Part shown: positions 31,728 to 40,505 of the stretch, one piece after another | Numbering within the stretch: the first letter of the stretch is position 1 | Layout: each line of letters opens with the position of its first letter | Assembly (NCBI GenBank): GCA_963607765.1 | Contig: CAVDDT010000005.1 | Coordinates: 4,227 to 68,226 of the forward strand | DNA: 64,000 nt | Reading direction: 5' to 3' | Origin: Colivicinus sp963607765 | Lineage (GTDB): Bacteria > Bacillota_I > Bacilli_A > Erysipelotrichales > Erysipelotrichaceae | Notes under the pieces: generated by a model | Told to the model about the DNA's origin: nothing | Databases searched by the model: none | The model's input: the letters and a program-made list of their open reading frames with translations, nothing else | Translations under genes and position numbers: made by a program

Positions 31728-33458
31728 ATGAGTGAAATTACAGCGAAAACACCTTGGAAAGACCATCTAGGTGATGTACCGTTCACATTAGACTATTTTG
31801 ATGGAACGATGTATGAAATGGTAGAAGAGGTCGCAAAGAAATATCCTAATAATGTTGCCTTTGATTTTATGGGCAAATCTACTACTTATAGAGAATTATG
31901 TAAGAATGTTGAACAATGTGCAAAGTCATTGTCAATGTTAGGCATTAGAGAAAATGATAAAGTTACCATTGCAATGCCTAATTGTCCACAAGCGATTTAT
32001 ATGTTTTATGCAGTAAATTTGATTGGCGGTATTACAAACATGGTTCATCCACTAAGTTCTGAAAAAGAACTTGAATTCTATATCAATGAATCAGAGAGTG
32101 CTACCGTTGTTACTCTTGATCAGTTTTATCATAAGTTTGAGGCCATTAGAGCTAATACATGTGCTAAAAATATTATTATCGCAAGAATTAGAGATGCTTT
32201 GTCTCAACCATTAAGATGGGGCTACATGCTTACTGAAGGTAGAAAGATAGCTAAAATCCCAAGCGATGCTCCAGTTATTTTCTGGGATGAATTCTTAAAG
32301 TTTGGTAGAACAAGATTCTTCGATATCAAAGTAAAAAGAAAAAGCGATGATCCTGCAACTATTTTATATTCAGGAGGTACTACAGGTACCACAAAGGGGA
32401 TCTTGCTTACAAATAAGAATTTTAATGCTTTAGCAGCACAAATTATCGCAACTAATCCTATGTTTAGGCCTGGTGATAAGATGCTTAGTGCAATGCCTTT
32501 ATTCCATGGCTTTGGGCTTGGCGTATGTATCCATTCAATGCTTGCTAATGGTGGCAGATGTATTCTTGTTCCAAGATTCACACCAGAAAGCTATGCAAAA
32601 TTAATCACTCAATATAGATGCAACTTTATTGCTGGTGTTCCAACTTTATATGAAGCTTTACTTAGACTTCCTAAGTTTGATAAAGCTGATTTATCTAGTT
32701 TAAAGGGTGTATTCTCTGGTGGTGATTCTTTGTCAATTGAACTTAAAAAGAAACTAGATAAGTTCTTATATGATCATAAGGCTGTAATCCAAGTAAGAGA
32801 AGGATATGGTACAACTGAAACTGTAACAGCTTGCTGTCTTACTCCAACACATATGCATAAAGAGGGTTCTATTGGCTTGCCATTCCCTGATACTTATATC
32901 AAAATTGTAAAGCCAGATACTGATGAAGAACTTCCTTATGGAGAAGAAGGTGAAATCTTGCTTGCTGGTCCTACAACAATGAAAGAATATATCAAGCATC
33001 CAGAGGAGACTGCTAAAACATTAAGAAAACATGCTGATGGCTTAACTTGGGTTTATACAGGCGACTTAGGTGTTATGGATGAAGAGGGATTCGTTTTCTT
33101 TAAAGGAAGAAATAAGAGAATGATTATCACTTCTGGATATAACGTATATCCAGCTCAACTTGAAAATATTATTGATGCTTGTGATATTGTTTCAATGTCT
33201 TGTGTAATTGGAGTTCCAGATCCATACCGTATGCAAAAAGTTAAGGCTTATGTTGTTCTTAAGAATGGTGTTCCTGCTAATGAACAATCTAAGGATATGA
33301 TTAAAGCTTATTGTGAGAAACATATAGCTAAATATGCAATGCCTCGAGAGATTGAATTTAGAACTGAGCTTCCTAAGACTTTGGTGGGCAAGGTTGCTTA
33401 TAGAAAATTAGAGGAAGAAGAAGCTAATAAGAAAGCTCAAGAAGAAGCCCAAGCTTAA
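31728..33458 (+). CDS. Acyl-CoA ligase (class I adenylate-forming)
   Basis: The AMP-binding enzyme motifs are all present: the phosphate loop ILYSGGTTGTTKG near residue 212, the A5 motif REGYGTTETV, the A7 motif YTGDLGVMDEEGFVFFKGRNKRMI and the catalytic Lys in PKTLVGKVAYRK. The protein has 576 residues. It activates a carboxylic acid, probably a fatty acid, to its CoA ester; chain length cannot be read. AAGGAGG lies before the ATG. It is the second gene of an operon with the acyltransferase-like protein. Confidence 0.92.
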   Translation: MSEITAKTPWKDHLGDVPFTLDYFDGTMYEMVEEVAKKYPNNVAFDFMGKSTTYRELCKNVEQCAKSLSMLGIRENDKVTIAMPNCPQAIYMFYAVNLIGGITNMVHPLSSEKELEFYINESESATVVTLDQFYHKFEAIRANTCAKNIIIARIRDALSQPLRWGYMLTEGRKIAKIPSDAPVIFWDEFLKFGRTRFFDIKVKRKSDDPATILYSGGTTGTTKGILLTNKNFNALAAQIIATNPMFRPGDKMLSAMPLFHGFGLGVCIHSMLANGGRCILVPRFTPESYAKLITQYRCNFIAGVPTLYEALLRLPKFDKADLSSLKGVFSGGDSLSIELKKKLDKFLYDHKAVIQVREGYGTTETVTACCLTPTHMHKEGSIGLPFPDTYIKIVKPDTDEELPYGEEGEILLAGPTTMKEYIKHPEETAKTLRKHADGLTWVYTGDLGVMDEEGFVFFKGRNKRMIITSGYNVYPAQLENIIDACDIVSMSCVIGVPDPYRMQKVKAYVVLKNGVPANEQSKDMIKAYCEKHIAKYAMPREIEFRTELPKTLVGKVAYRKLEEEEANKKAQEEAQA

Positions 33459-33466
33459 ATAATAAG

Positions 33467-33500
33467 AAAAATGGTGTTATCAATTGATAACACCATTTTT
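33467..33500. terminator. Bidirectional terminator, perfect 17-bp palindrome
   Basis: AAAAATGGTGTTATCAA is followed directly by its reverse complement. It ends the acyl-CoA ligase operon and overlaps the stop codon of the converging EamA gene. Confidence 0.88.
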
Positions 33501-33912
33501 ATATAACCATAAGTAATGTTCCTATCCCAATTAGGATGCAACCAATAATTGACTTAGGAGTAAACTTTTCGTTAAGCATTATAGCTGCAAGAATCATTGT
33601 AAAGATAACGCTTAATTTATCTATTGGAACCACCTTAGATACATCACCAATTTGTATTGCCTTGTAGTAACAAAGCCAAGAGGCACCTGTGGCTAGTCCT
33701 GATAGAATCAAGAATATCCAACTCTTTTTTGAAATATCTACAATTCCATTTTGAGTATTCGTTATAAATACCATCACCCAAGACATCAACAATACAACAA
33801 GTGTACGTATTGCGGTAGCTAGAGTTGAATTAACTCCATCAATGCCAATCTTTGCAAGTATTGAAGTAAGTGCTGCAAAGATAGAAGAACCAAACGCAAA
33901 TAATAACCACAT
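33499..33912 (-). CDS. Small EamA/DMT-family membrane protein
   Basis: A 137-residue protein with five predicted helices, the half-size form of the drug/metabolite transporter superfamily. EamA features include LTSILAKIGIDGVNSTLATAIRT at the start and FTMILAAIMLNEKFTPKSIIGCILIGIGTLL at the end. The ATG at 33912 (MWLLFAFGSS) is chosen because AAGGAG lies before it and it follows the MATE stop by one base; a longer frame would overlap. It probably works as a dimer. Confidence 0.85.
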   Translation of the reverse strand: MWLLFAFGSSIFAALTSILAKIGIDGVNSTLATAIRTLVVLLMSWVMVFITNTQNGIVDISKKSWIFLILSGLATGASWLCYYKAIQIGDVSKVVPIDKLSVIFTMILAAIMLNEKFTPKSIIGCILIGIGTLLMVI

Positions 33913-33913
33913 T

Positions 33914-35221
33914 TCAATCACATCTCCTTTTATAAATAAGTCCAAATAAGTCAGCTAATATCCAACCTATGACTATTGACATATATATTCCACTTGTCCC
34001 TAAATGTGAAGCTAATGTATATGCCAATAACACTCTAAGCCCTAGAGATATAACTGTCAACACAAATGACATAAATGGTTTTTTAATTGCTCGATAGTAG
34101 CCATATAACAAGAATAAAATGGCAATACCAAAATAGAAAGATCCTTCAATCCTTAGATATTTAACGCCCTCTAAAATCACTTCTGTTTCTTCTTTACTAA
34201 TGAAGATAGACATTAAATTATTGCTGAAGATATTTACAATAATTGAAATAATAATCGCAAATATTGATGTCATAATAATTGCTTGTTTAAAGCCGGTTTT
34301 GATTCTATCTTTTTGATTAGCTCCATAGTTTTGCGCCACAAAAGTAGAAAAGGCATTGCCAAAATCTTGAACTGGAAGATAGGCAAATGTATCAATTTTT
34401 ACAGCTGCTGCAAATCCCGCCATAACAATTGATCCAAATGAATTAATTAATCTTTGAATCATTAAAATGCCAAAGTTCATGGTTGATTGTTGAAGACATG
34501 TTAAAGAAGATAAATTAAATAGTTCTTTGATTATGTTTCCGTCATATTTAAAATTAGTTGGAAGTAAGTCTTTACACTTTATTAAAAAATAAACAGATAT
34601 TCCAAGTGCTGAAATAAATTGAGCTATTATAGTTGCGATAGCGGCTCCTTTTATGCCCATGTTAAAAGTAATTACAAACAGCAAATCTAATACAATATTA
34701 ATGATTGTTGAAGCTATTAAGAAATATAGGGGCGTAACTGAATTTCCTATAGCTCTTAAAAGACAAGCAATGAAATTATAAATTGAAGTAAATATTAGCC
34801 CCATAAATATTACAAATAGGTAATCATACATTGATGAATACAACTCACTTGGAGTATTTAAAAATGCCAATATTTGATTAATAAACAAATAAACAATGAT
34901 GTTGATAATAATAGTGACAAGCAATATTAGAATAAAGCCATGGGCTATTGAACTTCTTAATTTTTCTTTATCTTGTTTGCCATAATAGATAGAAAACAAA
35001 GCACTTGATCCCATAGCTAGTCCTAAGAAAACAGATGTTAGAAAGGTCATTAAAGTATATGCTGAGCCTACGGCAGCTAAAGCATCTTTTCCCAATACTT
35101 GGCCAACTATCAAGGTGTCAGCTATATTATAAAGTTGCTGCATGATGTTCCCAAGCATCATAGGCAAACTGAATAAAACCAGTTCTTTTAGTATATTGCC
35201 TTTAGTTAAATCAATTGTCAT
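33914..35221 (-). CDS. MATE-family efflux transporter
   Basis: Twelve membrane segments in 435 residues in two homologous halves. The start MTIDLTKGNILKELVLFSLPMMLGNIMQQLYNIADTLIVGQVLG and the mid-chain VAQNYGANQKDRIKTGFKQA are typical of the NorM/DinF-like MATE family. It exports cationic compounds or lipids with Na+ or H+. The ATG is eight bases from a minus-strand TATAAT at 35230-35235, so its message is leaderless. The EamA gene follows in the same operon. Confidence 0.92.
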   Translation of the reverse strand: MTIDLTKGNILKELVLFSLPMMLGNIMQQLYNIADTLIVGQVLGKDALAAVGSAYTLMTFLTSVFLGLAMGSSALFSIYYGKQDKEKLRSSIAHGFILILLVTIIINIIVYLFINQILAFLNTPSELYSSMYDYLFVIFMGLIFTSIYNFIACLLRAIGNSVTPLYFLIASTIINIVLDLLFVITFNMGIKGAAIATIIAQFISALGISVYFLIKCKDLLPTNFKYDGNIIKELFNLSSLTCLQQSTMNFGILMIQRLINSFGSIVMAGFAAAVKIDTFAYLPVQDFGNAFSTFVAQNYGANQKDRIKTGFKQAIIMTSIFAIIISIIVNIFSNNLMSIFISKEETEVILEGVKYLRIEGSFYFGIAILFLLYGYYRAIKKPFMSFVLTVISLGLRVLLAYTLASHLGTSGIYMSIVIGWILADLFGLIYKRRCD

Positions 35222-35229
35222 ACATATCC

Positions 35230-35237
35230 ATTATAAT
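35230..35237. promoter_or_regulatory. Palindromic shared -10 for divergent MATE and hydrolase genes
   Basis: ATTATAAT is its own reverse complement and gives TATAAT to both strands (35232-35237 plus, 35230-35235 minus). The minus transcript would be leaderless; the plus transcript has a short leader with AGAGGAT before ATG 35257. Confidence 0.65.
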
Positions 35238-35256
35238 TATGTTAGAGGATAAATTT

Positions 35257-36180
35257 ATGAAAAAAGAAGAATTCAATTTTAAATCTAGTGATGGAATAAC
35301 TAATATCCGTGCAGTTAGATATGTGCCTGAAAAAGAGATTAGGGCTATACTTCAAATTTCTCATGGAATGGTTGAATTTATTGATCGTTATGATAAATTT
35401 GCTGGCTATTTGTGCGATAAAGGAATATTGGTAACCGGAAATGATCACTTGGGACATGGAGGAAGCGTTACTAGTGAAGATAATTGGGGCTATTTTCATG
35501 AAGAAGAGGGATATAAGAAGGTTTTAGAAGACTTATATACTTTAACCAAAATAACCAAAGATAAATATCCTAATATTCCTTATTTTTTATTAGGGCACTC
35601 AATGGGCTCTTTTTATGCCAGAAGATATTTGTTTACTTATGGCGAAGAACTTGATGGGGCTATTATTATGGGTACTGCTTGGCAACCCAAAATCGCTGTT
35701 AAAACAGGGAAGTTTTTATGCAAATTAATCAGTGTTTTCAAGGGCTCCAAGTATCGAAGCAAGTTTATCAATTCAATGGCTATAGGCCCATATAACAAGA
35801 AATGGGAACCATCTGTAACACATAATGATTGGCTTACGAAAGATGAAGAAATTGTAAAGTGGTACACTAATGAACCAAAATGCTCATTCGTTTTTACTTT
35901 AAATGGTTTCTATAATTTATTTAGTGTATTAGACGATGTGTGTGATAAAGAAAATATTTCTAAAGTAAGAAAAGATTTGCCTATCTTCTTTATGTCTGGA
36001 AATGATGATCCAGTAGGCAATTTTGGGAAGGGTGTAAAAAAGACGTATGATACATTTAAGGAATGCGAAATTGATGCATCTATTAAGCTTTATCCAAACG
36101 ATAGACATGAAATATTAAATGAATTAGATAAAGAAGAAGTATATAAGGATTTATATAATTTTATTGAGAAACATATTTAA
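35257..36180 (+). CDS. Alpha/beta hydrolase, monoglyceride-lipase-like
   Basis: The start is placed at ATG 35257 (MKKEEFNFKSSDG) after AGAGGAT; the longer frame from 35215 would begin upstream of the promoter. The serine hydrolase triad is visible: nucleophile in LLGHSMGSFYARR near residue 111, Asp in FFMSGNDDPVGNFG and His in PNDRHEILNE. The cap and the motif SHGMVEFIDRYDKFA resemble the serine aminopeptidase S33/monoacylglycerol lipase family of 307 residues. Cytosolic. Confidence 0.9.
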   Translation: MKKEEFNFKSSDGITNIRAVRYVPEKEIRAILQISHGMVEFIDRYDKFAGYLCDKGILVTGNDHLGHGGSVTSEDNWGYFHEEEGYKKVLEDLYTLTKITKDKYPNIPYFLLGHSMGSFYARRYLFTYGEELDGAIIMGTAWQPKIAVKTGKFLCKLISVFKGSKYRSKFINSMAIGPYNKKWEPSVTHNDWLTKDEEIVKWYTNEPKCSFVFTLNGFYNLFSVLDDVCDKENISKVRKDLPIFFMSGNDDPVGNFGKGVKKTYDTFKECEIDASIKLYPNDRHEILNELDKEEVYKDLYNFIEKHI

Positions 36181-36522
36181 AAAATTGTCCAATAAATTGT
36201 ATGGCTTTAATATCTAAATTGTTAATTTGCTTGAGCAAACTAATTAATAGATAGCGTTGTCTTGCTGGCATTATGAAAAAGCGCTTATAAGACTATCGTT
36301 TTTATAGATTAACACTTGATACATTTATGGCAATAGGTTCTAATACAAGCTATTATAAATAACCACTTCTTAATTATTTCATCAATGTTAACAAACGTGA
36401 TTAAACTTTTTATAAAGCGAATTAAAAATTCTTTTTTAAAAGATAGCTATATTTAATTTTGTAAATAGAAGAAAGTATGCGATATTATAATCACAAATGT
36501 GTTATTTCAAAAGGAGAGAAAC
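36181..36522. other. 342-base intergenic region
   Basis: No ORF of note is seen. The last 40 bases hold a TATAAT near 36484 and AAAGGAG, which are the promoter and ribosome site of the following secreted peptidase gene. The rest is AT-rich, and I see no repeat or clear hairpin. Confidence 0.6.
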
Positions 36523-37489
36523 ATGAAGAAATTTTTTAAATTAATGCTTACTACTTTTTTTGATGATTTTTATATTTCCAATTGGTACATTAGCTGAAAA
36601 TGACAATTCTCTTTATGCGTATACCGAGACTAATAGTGAAATTGAAAAGTATGCCAAAGAAAAAGTTAGTGTTTTTATGGATTCTCATTATGATGGAAGT
36701 GAAACATCAAATTATCAATTAGGACAAGGGATAAAAATATACTCTAATTTTGATGATGAGAAAATGTTGTTTCCTATATGGGATGGCTCAAGCATAATTG
36801 CAACTTTTATAGTAGGAGAAGATAATAATGAAATCTACGCTGTTTATTCAGAAGCATATATTAATCAATTGAATTATTTAACAAATCAGACTAGTGAAAC
36901 TAATCCTTTAAGTATTGTGGCTAACGAAGATGGAATATACGGAACTATTGGCGACAAATGGTTTGATTTAAATGCGGCATCTGGAACCTATATTAAAAGG
37001 CAAGCGTATATTCCAACATCTTATTCTAGAAATTTTACTATTTACGAAAGACAAACAGGAAAATACTGCTATTCATACGCTCTAGGCAATATTTTGATGA
37101 ATATGGGCTATTCTAGCTATACTCCAACAAGTATACAAAACTATACAGGATGCGCACAATCTGCTAACAAATCAACTCTTGCTAATTATCTAAAATCTAA
37201 GGGATTAAACTGTAATTATTCTAATTCTGGCTATTTATCTTTTTTGGATGTAACCAATATAATATATAACAAGGGATACATATATATGAGTGCTAAAAAT
37301 AATAGCAAAAATGAAAGCCACGCATTTGTGATATATGGATATGTTAATGATGACACTAATAAGTTATATAATTTTTGGAATCCGTGGTATTTGTATAAAC
37401 AGACTATGAATGCAAGCACAAGATTGATAAATACTAGTAATGGCCAAACATTTACTTGGAATAATGGATATATTTATAATATTGGATGA
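36523..37489 (+). pseudogene. Secreted papain-like cysteine peptidase, frameshifted at a T7 tract
   Basis: AAGGAG and ATG 36523 start a signal peptide (MKKFFKLMLTTF) that runs into a stop at 36595 because of seven T at 36555-36561. With six T the frame joins LMIFIFPIGTLAEND and gives a perfect signal peptide and a mature protein of about 300 residues. The catalytic domain has Cys in KYCYSYALGNIL, His in SHAFVIYGYV and Asn in YNFWNPWYLY, the order of C47/C39 papain-fold enzymes such as staphopain, after a propeptide-like N-terminal half. It could be a sequencing error, a real mutation or a phase-variable gene. The stop overlaps the next ATG. Confidence 0.75.
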
Positions 37490-37833
37490 TTGTGAAACGC
37501 AGAATTTTAAAATTGCTACTTATTACTTTTTTACTTGCATCATGTTCTAATAATACTTCTACAGATTCTGTCAATGATGGTGATGGTGGTTGTATTAATT
37601 TAGAAATAATGATAAAAGGTGCTATATACGCTCATAATAAAACATATAAAATTGACGAAGTCAACTTTGCTAAAGAAGGAATTATTACATCTAGCGTTAA
37701 TGATACGGAAATCCCGTATAAGAATAATCAATCAAATTTCGGCAAAGGTTACGAATATGATATTATTTCGGATCAAACGGTTTATCTTAAATACAATGAA
37801 GATACTATATATGAATTTCTTCGAATCAATTAG
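37486..37833 (+). CDS. Small lipoprotein downstream of papain-like peptidase
   Basis: The signal peptide MIVKRRILKLLLITFLLASCS ends in a lipobox, so the mature part of about 95 residues is anchored outside the membrane. It holds a Gly/Asp-rich start (DGDGGC) and predicted beta strands; no family is recognised. The ATG overlaps the peptidase stop as ATGA, so the two are made together. In staphylococci a peptidase of this fold is followed by a small inhibitor (staphostatin); a similar inhibitor role here is inferred from position and size only. Confidence 0.8.
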   Translation: MIVKRRILKLLLITFLLASCSNNTSTDSVNDGDGGCINLEIMIKGAIYAHNKTYKIDEVNFAKEGIITSSVNDTEIPYKNNQSNFGKGYEYDIISDQTVYLKYNEDTIYEFLRIN

Positions 37834-37870
37834 ATGGCATAATATAAATGCTTTAGAGAGGTGTTAAATT

Positions 37871-37912
37871 AATAAAGGTGATATCCATATTGGTATAGAT
37901 ATCACCTTTATT
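37871..37912. terminator. Strong bidirectional terminator
   Basis: AATAAAGGTGATATC pairs with GATATCACCTTTATT, a perfect 15-bp stem with a 12-base loop. It lies between the lipoprotein gene and the converging metal-efflux operon. Confidence 0.88.
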
Positions 37913-37923
37913 TAAACGTATTT

Positions 37924-38214
37924 TCACTCCTTTACATGTCTTAGCCCTTGTTCAATTATTTTATAGACGTGGTCATCATCAAGCGAATAATAGTTTGATT
38001 GACCATCACGTCTATTTTTTATTAACTTAGACTGTTTTAAATTTTTAAGTTGATGAGAAATAGCTGATTGATTCATATTTAGTTCATTAGCTATCTCATT
38101 AACGTTAGCCTCTTTTTCACTTAATAGTAACAGTATTCTAATACGTGTAGAATCACCGAATACTTTAAACAGTTCAGCTAGATTATATAAATCATCTTCA
38201 TTAATATCAGCCAT
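37924..38214 (-). CDS. ArsR/SmtB-family metal-sensing repressor
   Basis: A 96-residue winged helix-turn-helix protein: EDDLYNLAELFKVFGDSTRIRILLLLSEKEANVNEIANELNMNQSAISHQLKNLKQSKLIKNRRDGQSNYYSL in outline, with the recognition helix at NMNQSAISHQLKNL. The C-terminal helix DDDHVYKIIEQGLRHV has Asp and His residues in the place of the alpha-5 Zn/Cd site of CzrA and SmtB. It is the last gene of the efflux operon and starts one base inside the ATPase stop (TAATG), after AAGGAG. It should repress the operon through the dyad at 40417-40442 and be released by zinc or cadmium. Confidence 0.93.
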   Translation of the reverse strand: MADINEDDLYNLAELFKVFGDSTRIRILLLLSEKEANVNEIANELNMNQSAISHQLKNLKQSKLIKNRRDGQSNYYSLDDDHVYKIIEQGLRHVKE

Positions 38215-40085
38215 TATAAGCTCCTTACATTAAGTGCTCTTATCGCATTTAATACGCAAATTATCATAACCCCAACATCGGCAAATATTGCTAGCCACAT
38301 ATTGGTGATGCCTAGTGCTGTAAGAATTAAGCAAATAACTTTTACGCCAATCGCAAAGATAATGTTTTCGTAGACAATGCGCATACATTTTTTAGCTATC
38401 TTAATAGCTTTAGTAATCTTTAATGGATCATCATCCATTAAAACGATATCAGCTGCCTCTATTGCCGCATCTGAACCTAAGGCGCCCATTGCAACACCTA
38501 CATCGGCTAAGCTTAATACTGGGGCATCATTTATGCCATCGCCCACAAAAGCTAATACTTCATTTTCTTTTTTAGATTCAAGTAATTCTTTTACTTTAGA
38601 TACTTTATCTTGAGGCAGAAGTTCAGAATAAACAGCATCAATATTTAATTCTTTAGTGACAATTTCAGCTACGTGTTTTTCATCACCTGTAAGCATAACG
38701 GTTAATCTAATGCCTAAATTCTTTAAAGTTTCAATTGTTTTCTTGCTTGTAGGCTTAATCACATCACCAATGTGGATATGTCCTTTATAATCACCGTCAA
38801 TAGCTAAATGAACAATAGTTCCTTCATCATGACATTCAATAGTGGTGATGCCATTATCTTTCATTAGTTTCTCATTACCAATTAGACACTTCTTATTATC
38901 AATAATAGCGATAATGCCTTCACCAGATACTTCTTTAACAGAAGATACTCTAGATTTATCAAGTGGCTTACCATATTCTTTAATAATAGATTTGCCAATA
39001 GGATGAGTAGTGAAAATTTCTCCATGAGCACAATATTCAACAAGTTCTTCTTTGGAGAAATGGTTATTGTGAATAGTAGTAACTTCAAAGATACCTTTGG
39101 TCATTGTACCTGTCTTATCAAAGGCAACTACTTTGGTTTTAGATAATTGCTCTAGATAATTAGATCCTTTGATTAATATACCAGCTGAACTAGCTCCACC
39201 AATGCCTCCAAAGAAAGATAGTGGAATAGATATAACAATAGCACATGGACAAGATACAACTAAGAATGTTAGTGCTCTTATTAGCCAGGTAGAGAAATTA
39301 AAACCTTGTTTTAGAAATAATCCTGAAATAACTGGTGGTATGATAGCCAAGGCCAAAGCGCAATAACAAACGATTGGTGTATAGTAATGAGCAAATTTAC
39401 TAATGAAGTTCTCTGACTTAGATTTGGCACTAGTGGCATTTTCAACTAAGTCTAATATCTTACTAACGGTAGATTCACCAAACTCTTTTGCTGTCTTTAT
39501 TTTTAATGGTGATTCCATGTTTATACAACCAGAAATTATTTCATCACCAGCATTAACAATTCTTGGCTTAGATTCACCGGTTAAAGCACTTGTGTTTAAT
39601 GAAGAAGATCCTTCTATTACTTCTCCATCAATTGGAACTTTCTCGCCAACCACAACAGTGATAATATCACCAACTTTAACTTCATCAGGATCTACTTGAA
39701 CCAGCTTACCATCTTTTTCAATATTGGCATAATCAGGTCTAATATCCATTAAAGCTGAAATATTTTTTCTTGATTTTCCTACTGCTACACTTTGGAATAA
39801 TTCACCAATTTGGTAAAACAACATAACTGCTACAGCTTCATCATATTCTCCAAGTCCAATAGCACCTACAGTAGCCACACACATTAAAAAGTTTTCATCA
39901 AATACTTGTTTATTTCTAATACCATGTATAGCACCTTTTAAAACATCATATCCTACTATTAGATAAGGAACCATAAAACATGCGAATTTCAGATATTGAT
40001 TATCAAATTTAATAATCCTAAATATCACATATAGAATTGCAGCAGCAATAATACGATATAGATTTTTCTTTTGTTTTTTATTCAT
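38214..40085 (-). CDS. P1B-type Zn/Cd-exporting ATPase
   Basis: A 623-residue pump with the CPC motif VVSCPCAIVISIPLSFFGG in helix 6, the pattern of the Zn/Cd/Pb subgroup (ZntA, CadA). The actuator motif is SALTGESKP, the phosphorylated Asp is in VVAFDKTGTMTKG, the HP motif is TTHPIG and the hinge reads VAFVGDGINDAPVLSLADVGVAMG. No N-terminal HMA domain is fused; a separate HMA protein is encoded just upstream. AAGGGG lies before the ATG. It exports toxic metal from the cytosol. Confidence 0.95.
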   Translation of the reverse strand: MNKKQKKNLYRIIAAAILYVIFRIIKFDNQYLKFACFMVPYLIVGYDVLKGAIHGIRNKQVFDENFLMCVATVGAIGLGEYDEAVAVMLFYQIGELFQSVAVGKSRKNISALMDIRPDYANIEKDGKLVQVDPDEVKVGDIITVVVGEKVPIDGEVIEGSSSLNTSALTGESKPRIVNAGDEIISGCINMESPLKIKTAKEFGESTVSKILDLVENATSAKSKSENFISKFAHYYTPIVCYCALALAIIPPVISGLFLKQGFNFSTWLIRALTFLVVSCPCAIVISIPLSFFGGIGGASSAGILIKGSNYLEQLSKTKVVAFDKTGTMTKGIFEVTTIHNNHFSKEELVEYCAHGEIFTTHPIGKSIIKEYGKPLDKSRVSSVKEVSGEGIIAIIDNKKCLIGNEKLMKDNGITTIECHDEGTIVHLAIDGDYKGHIHIGDVIKPTSKKTIETLKNLGIRLTVMLTGDEKHVAEIVTKELNIDAVYSELLPQDKVSKVKELLESKKENEVLAFVGDGINDAPVLSLADVGVAMGALGSDAAIEAADIVLMDDDPLKITKAIKIAKKCMRIVYENIIFAIGVKVICLILTALGITNMWLAIFADVGVMIICVLNAIRALNVRSL

Positions 40086-40128
40086 ATATACCCCTTGAAA
40101 ATAAGCTTATTTTTTCTAAAATAATTTT

Positions 40129-40173
40129 AGAAGCGTTTTAATTATCTCGAAATGGTTTGACGCTTCTTTTTTT
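40129..40173. repeat. Stem-loop between HMA gene and ATPase
   Basis: AGAAGCGT at 40129-40136 pairs with ACGCTTCT at 40160-40167, with a 23-base loop. T-run is on the plus side only, so in the direction of the operon it is more likely an RNA-stability or partial attenuation element than a full terminator. Confidence 0.5.
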
Positions 40174-40178
40174 AGTTC

Positions 40179-40397
40179 TTAAAGGAAGATTTCACAATCA
40201 TCTTCTACAGCTTTGCAGTTTTTAATTACATCTTGCATAACTGTATTGACATCAGCTCCATCTTCAAATTCGACAACCATCTTTAACATCATAAAGTTAA
40301 CAGTTGCATCTTTTACGCCCTTAGTAGCCTTAGTAGCTTCTTCCATCTTGTTTGCACAGTTTGCACAATCAACATCAATTTTGTAAGTTTTCTTCAT
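40179..40397 (-). CDS. Heavy-metal-associated (HMA) domain protein
   Basis: A free HMA domain of 72 residues. The metal site is DCANCANKMEEA (CxxC) at residues 10-18, on the ferredoxin-like fold MKKTYKIDVDCANC...DATVNFMMLKMVVEF. Such proteins ferry metal to P1B pumps or bind it in the cytosol. It is the first gene of the efflux operon and lies directly after the ArsR-type operator. AAGGAG precedes the ATG. Confidence 0.92.
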   Translation of the reverse strand: MKKTYKIDVDCANCANKMEEATKATKGVKDATVNFMMLKMVVEFEDGADVNTVMQDVIKNCKAVEDDCEIFL

Positions 40398-40416
40398 ATT
40401 CTTTCTCCTTATAATG

Positions 40417-40442
40417 AATATATGAACATCCGTTCATATATT
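40417..40442. promoter_or_regulatory. ArsR/SmtB-type operator of the metal efflux operon
   Basis: A perfect dyad with 11-base arms: AATATATGAAC, four bases ATCC, then the reverse complement of the first arm. The TGAAC core facing GTTCA matches the ArsR/SmtB class (CzrA, CadC, ZiaR). It lies immediately downstream of the -10 box, so bound repressor would block the start site. Confidence 0.9.
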
Positions 40443-40470
40443 AATATATCACAATATAGATATCCGTCAA
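40443..40470 (-). promoter_or_regulatory. Sigma-A promoter of the metal efflux operon
   Basis: On the minus strand TTGACG (40465-40470) and TATATT (40443-40448) are 16 bases apart. The operator begins right after the -10. Confidence 0.75.
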
Positions 40471-40505
40471 TAACAAGTTATAATAGATAGGAAAGAGGGC
40501 ATATT

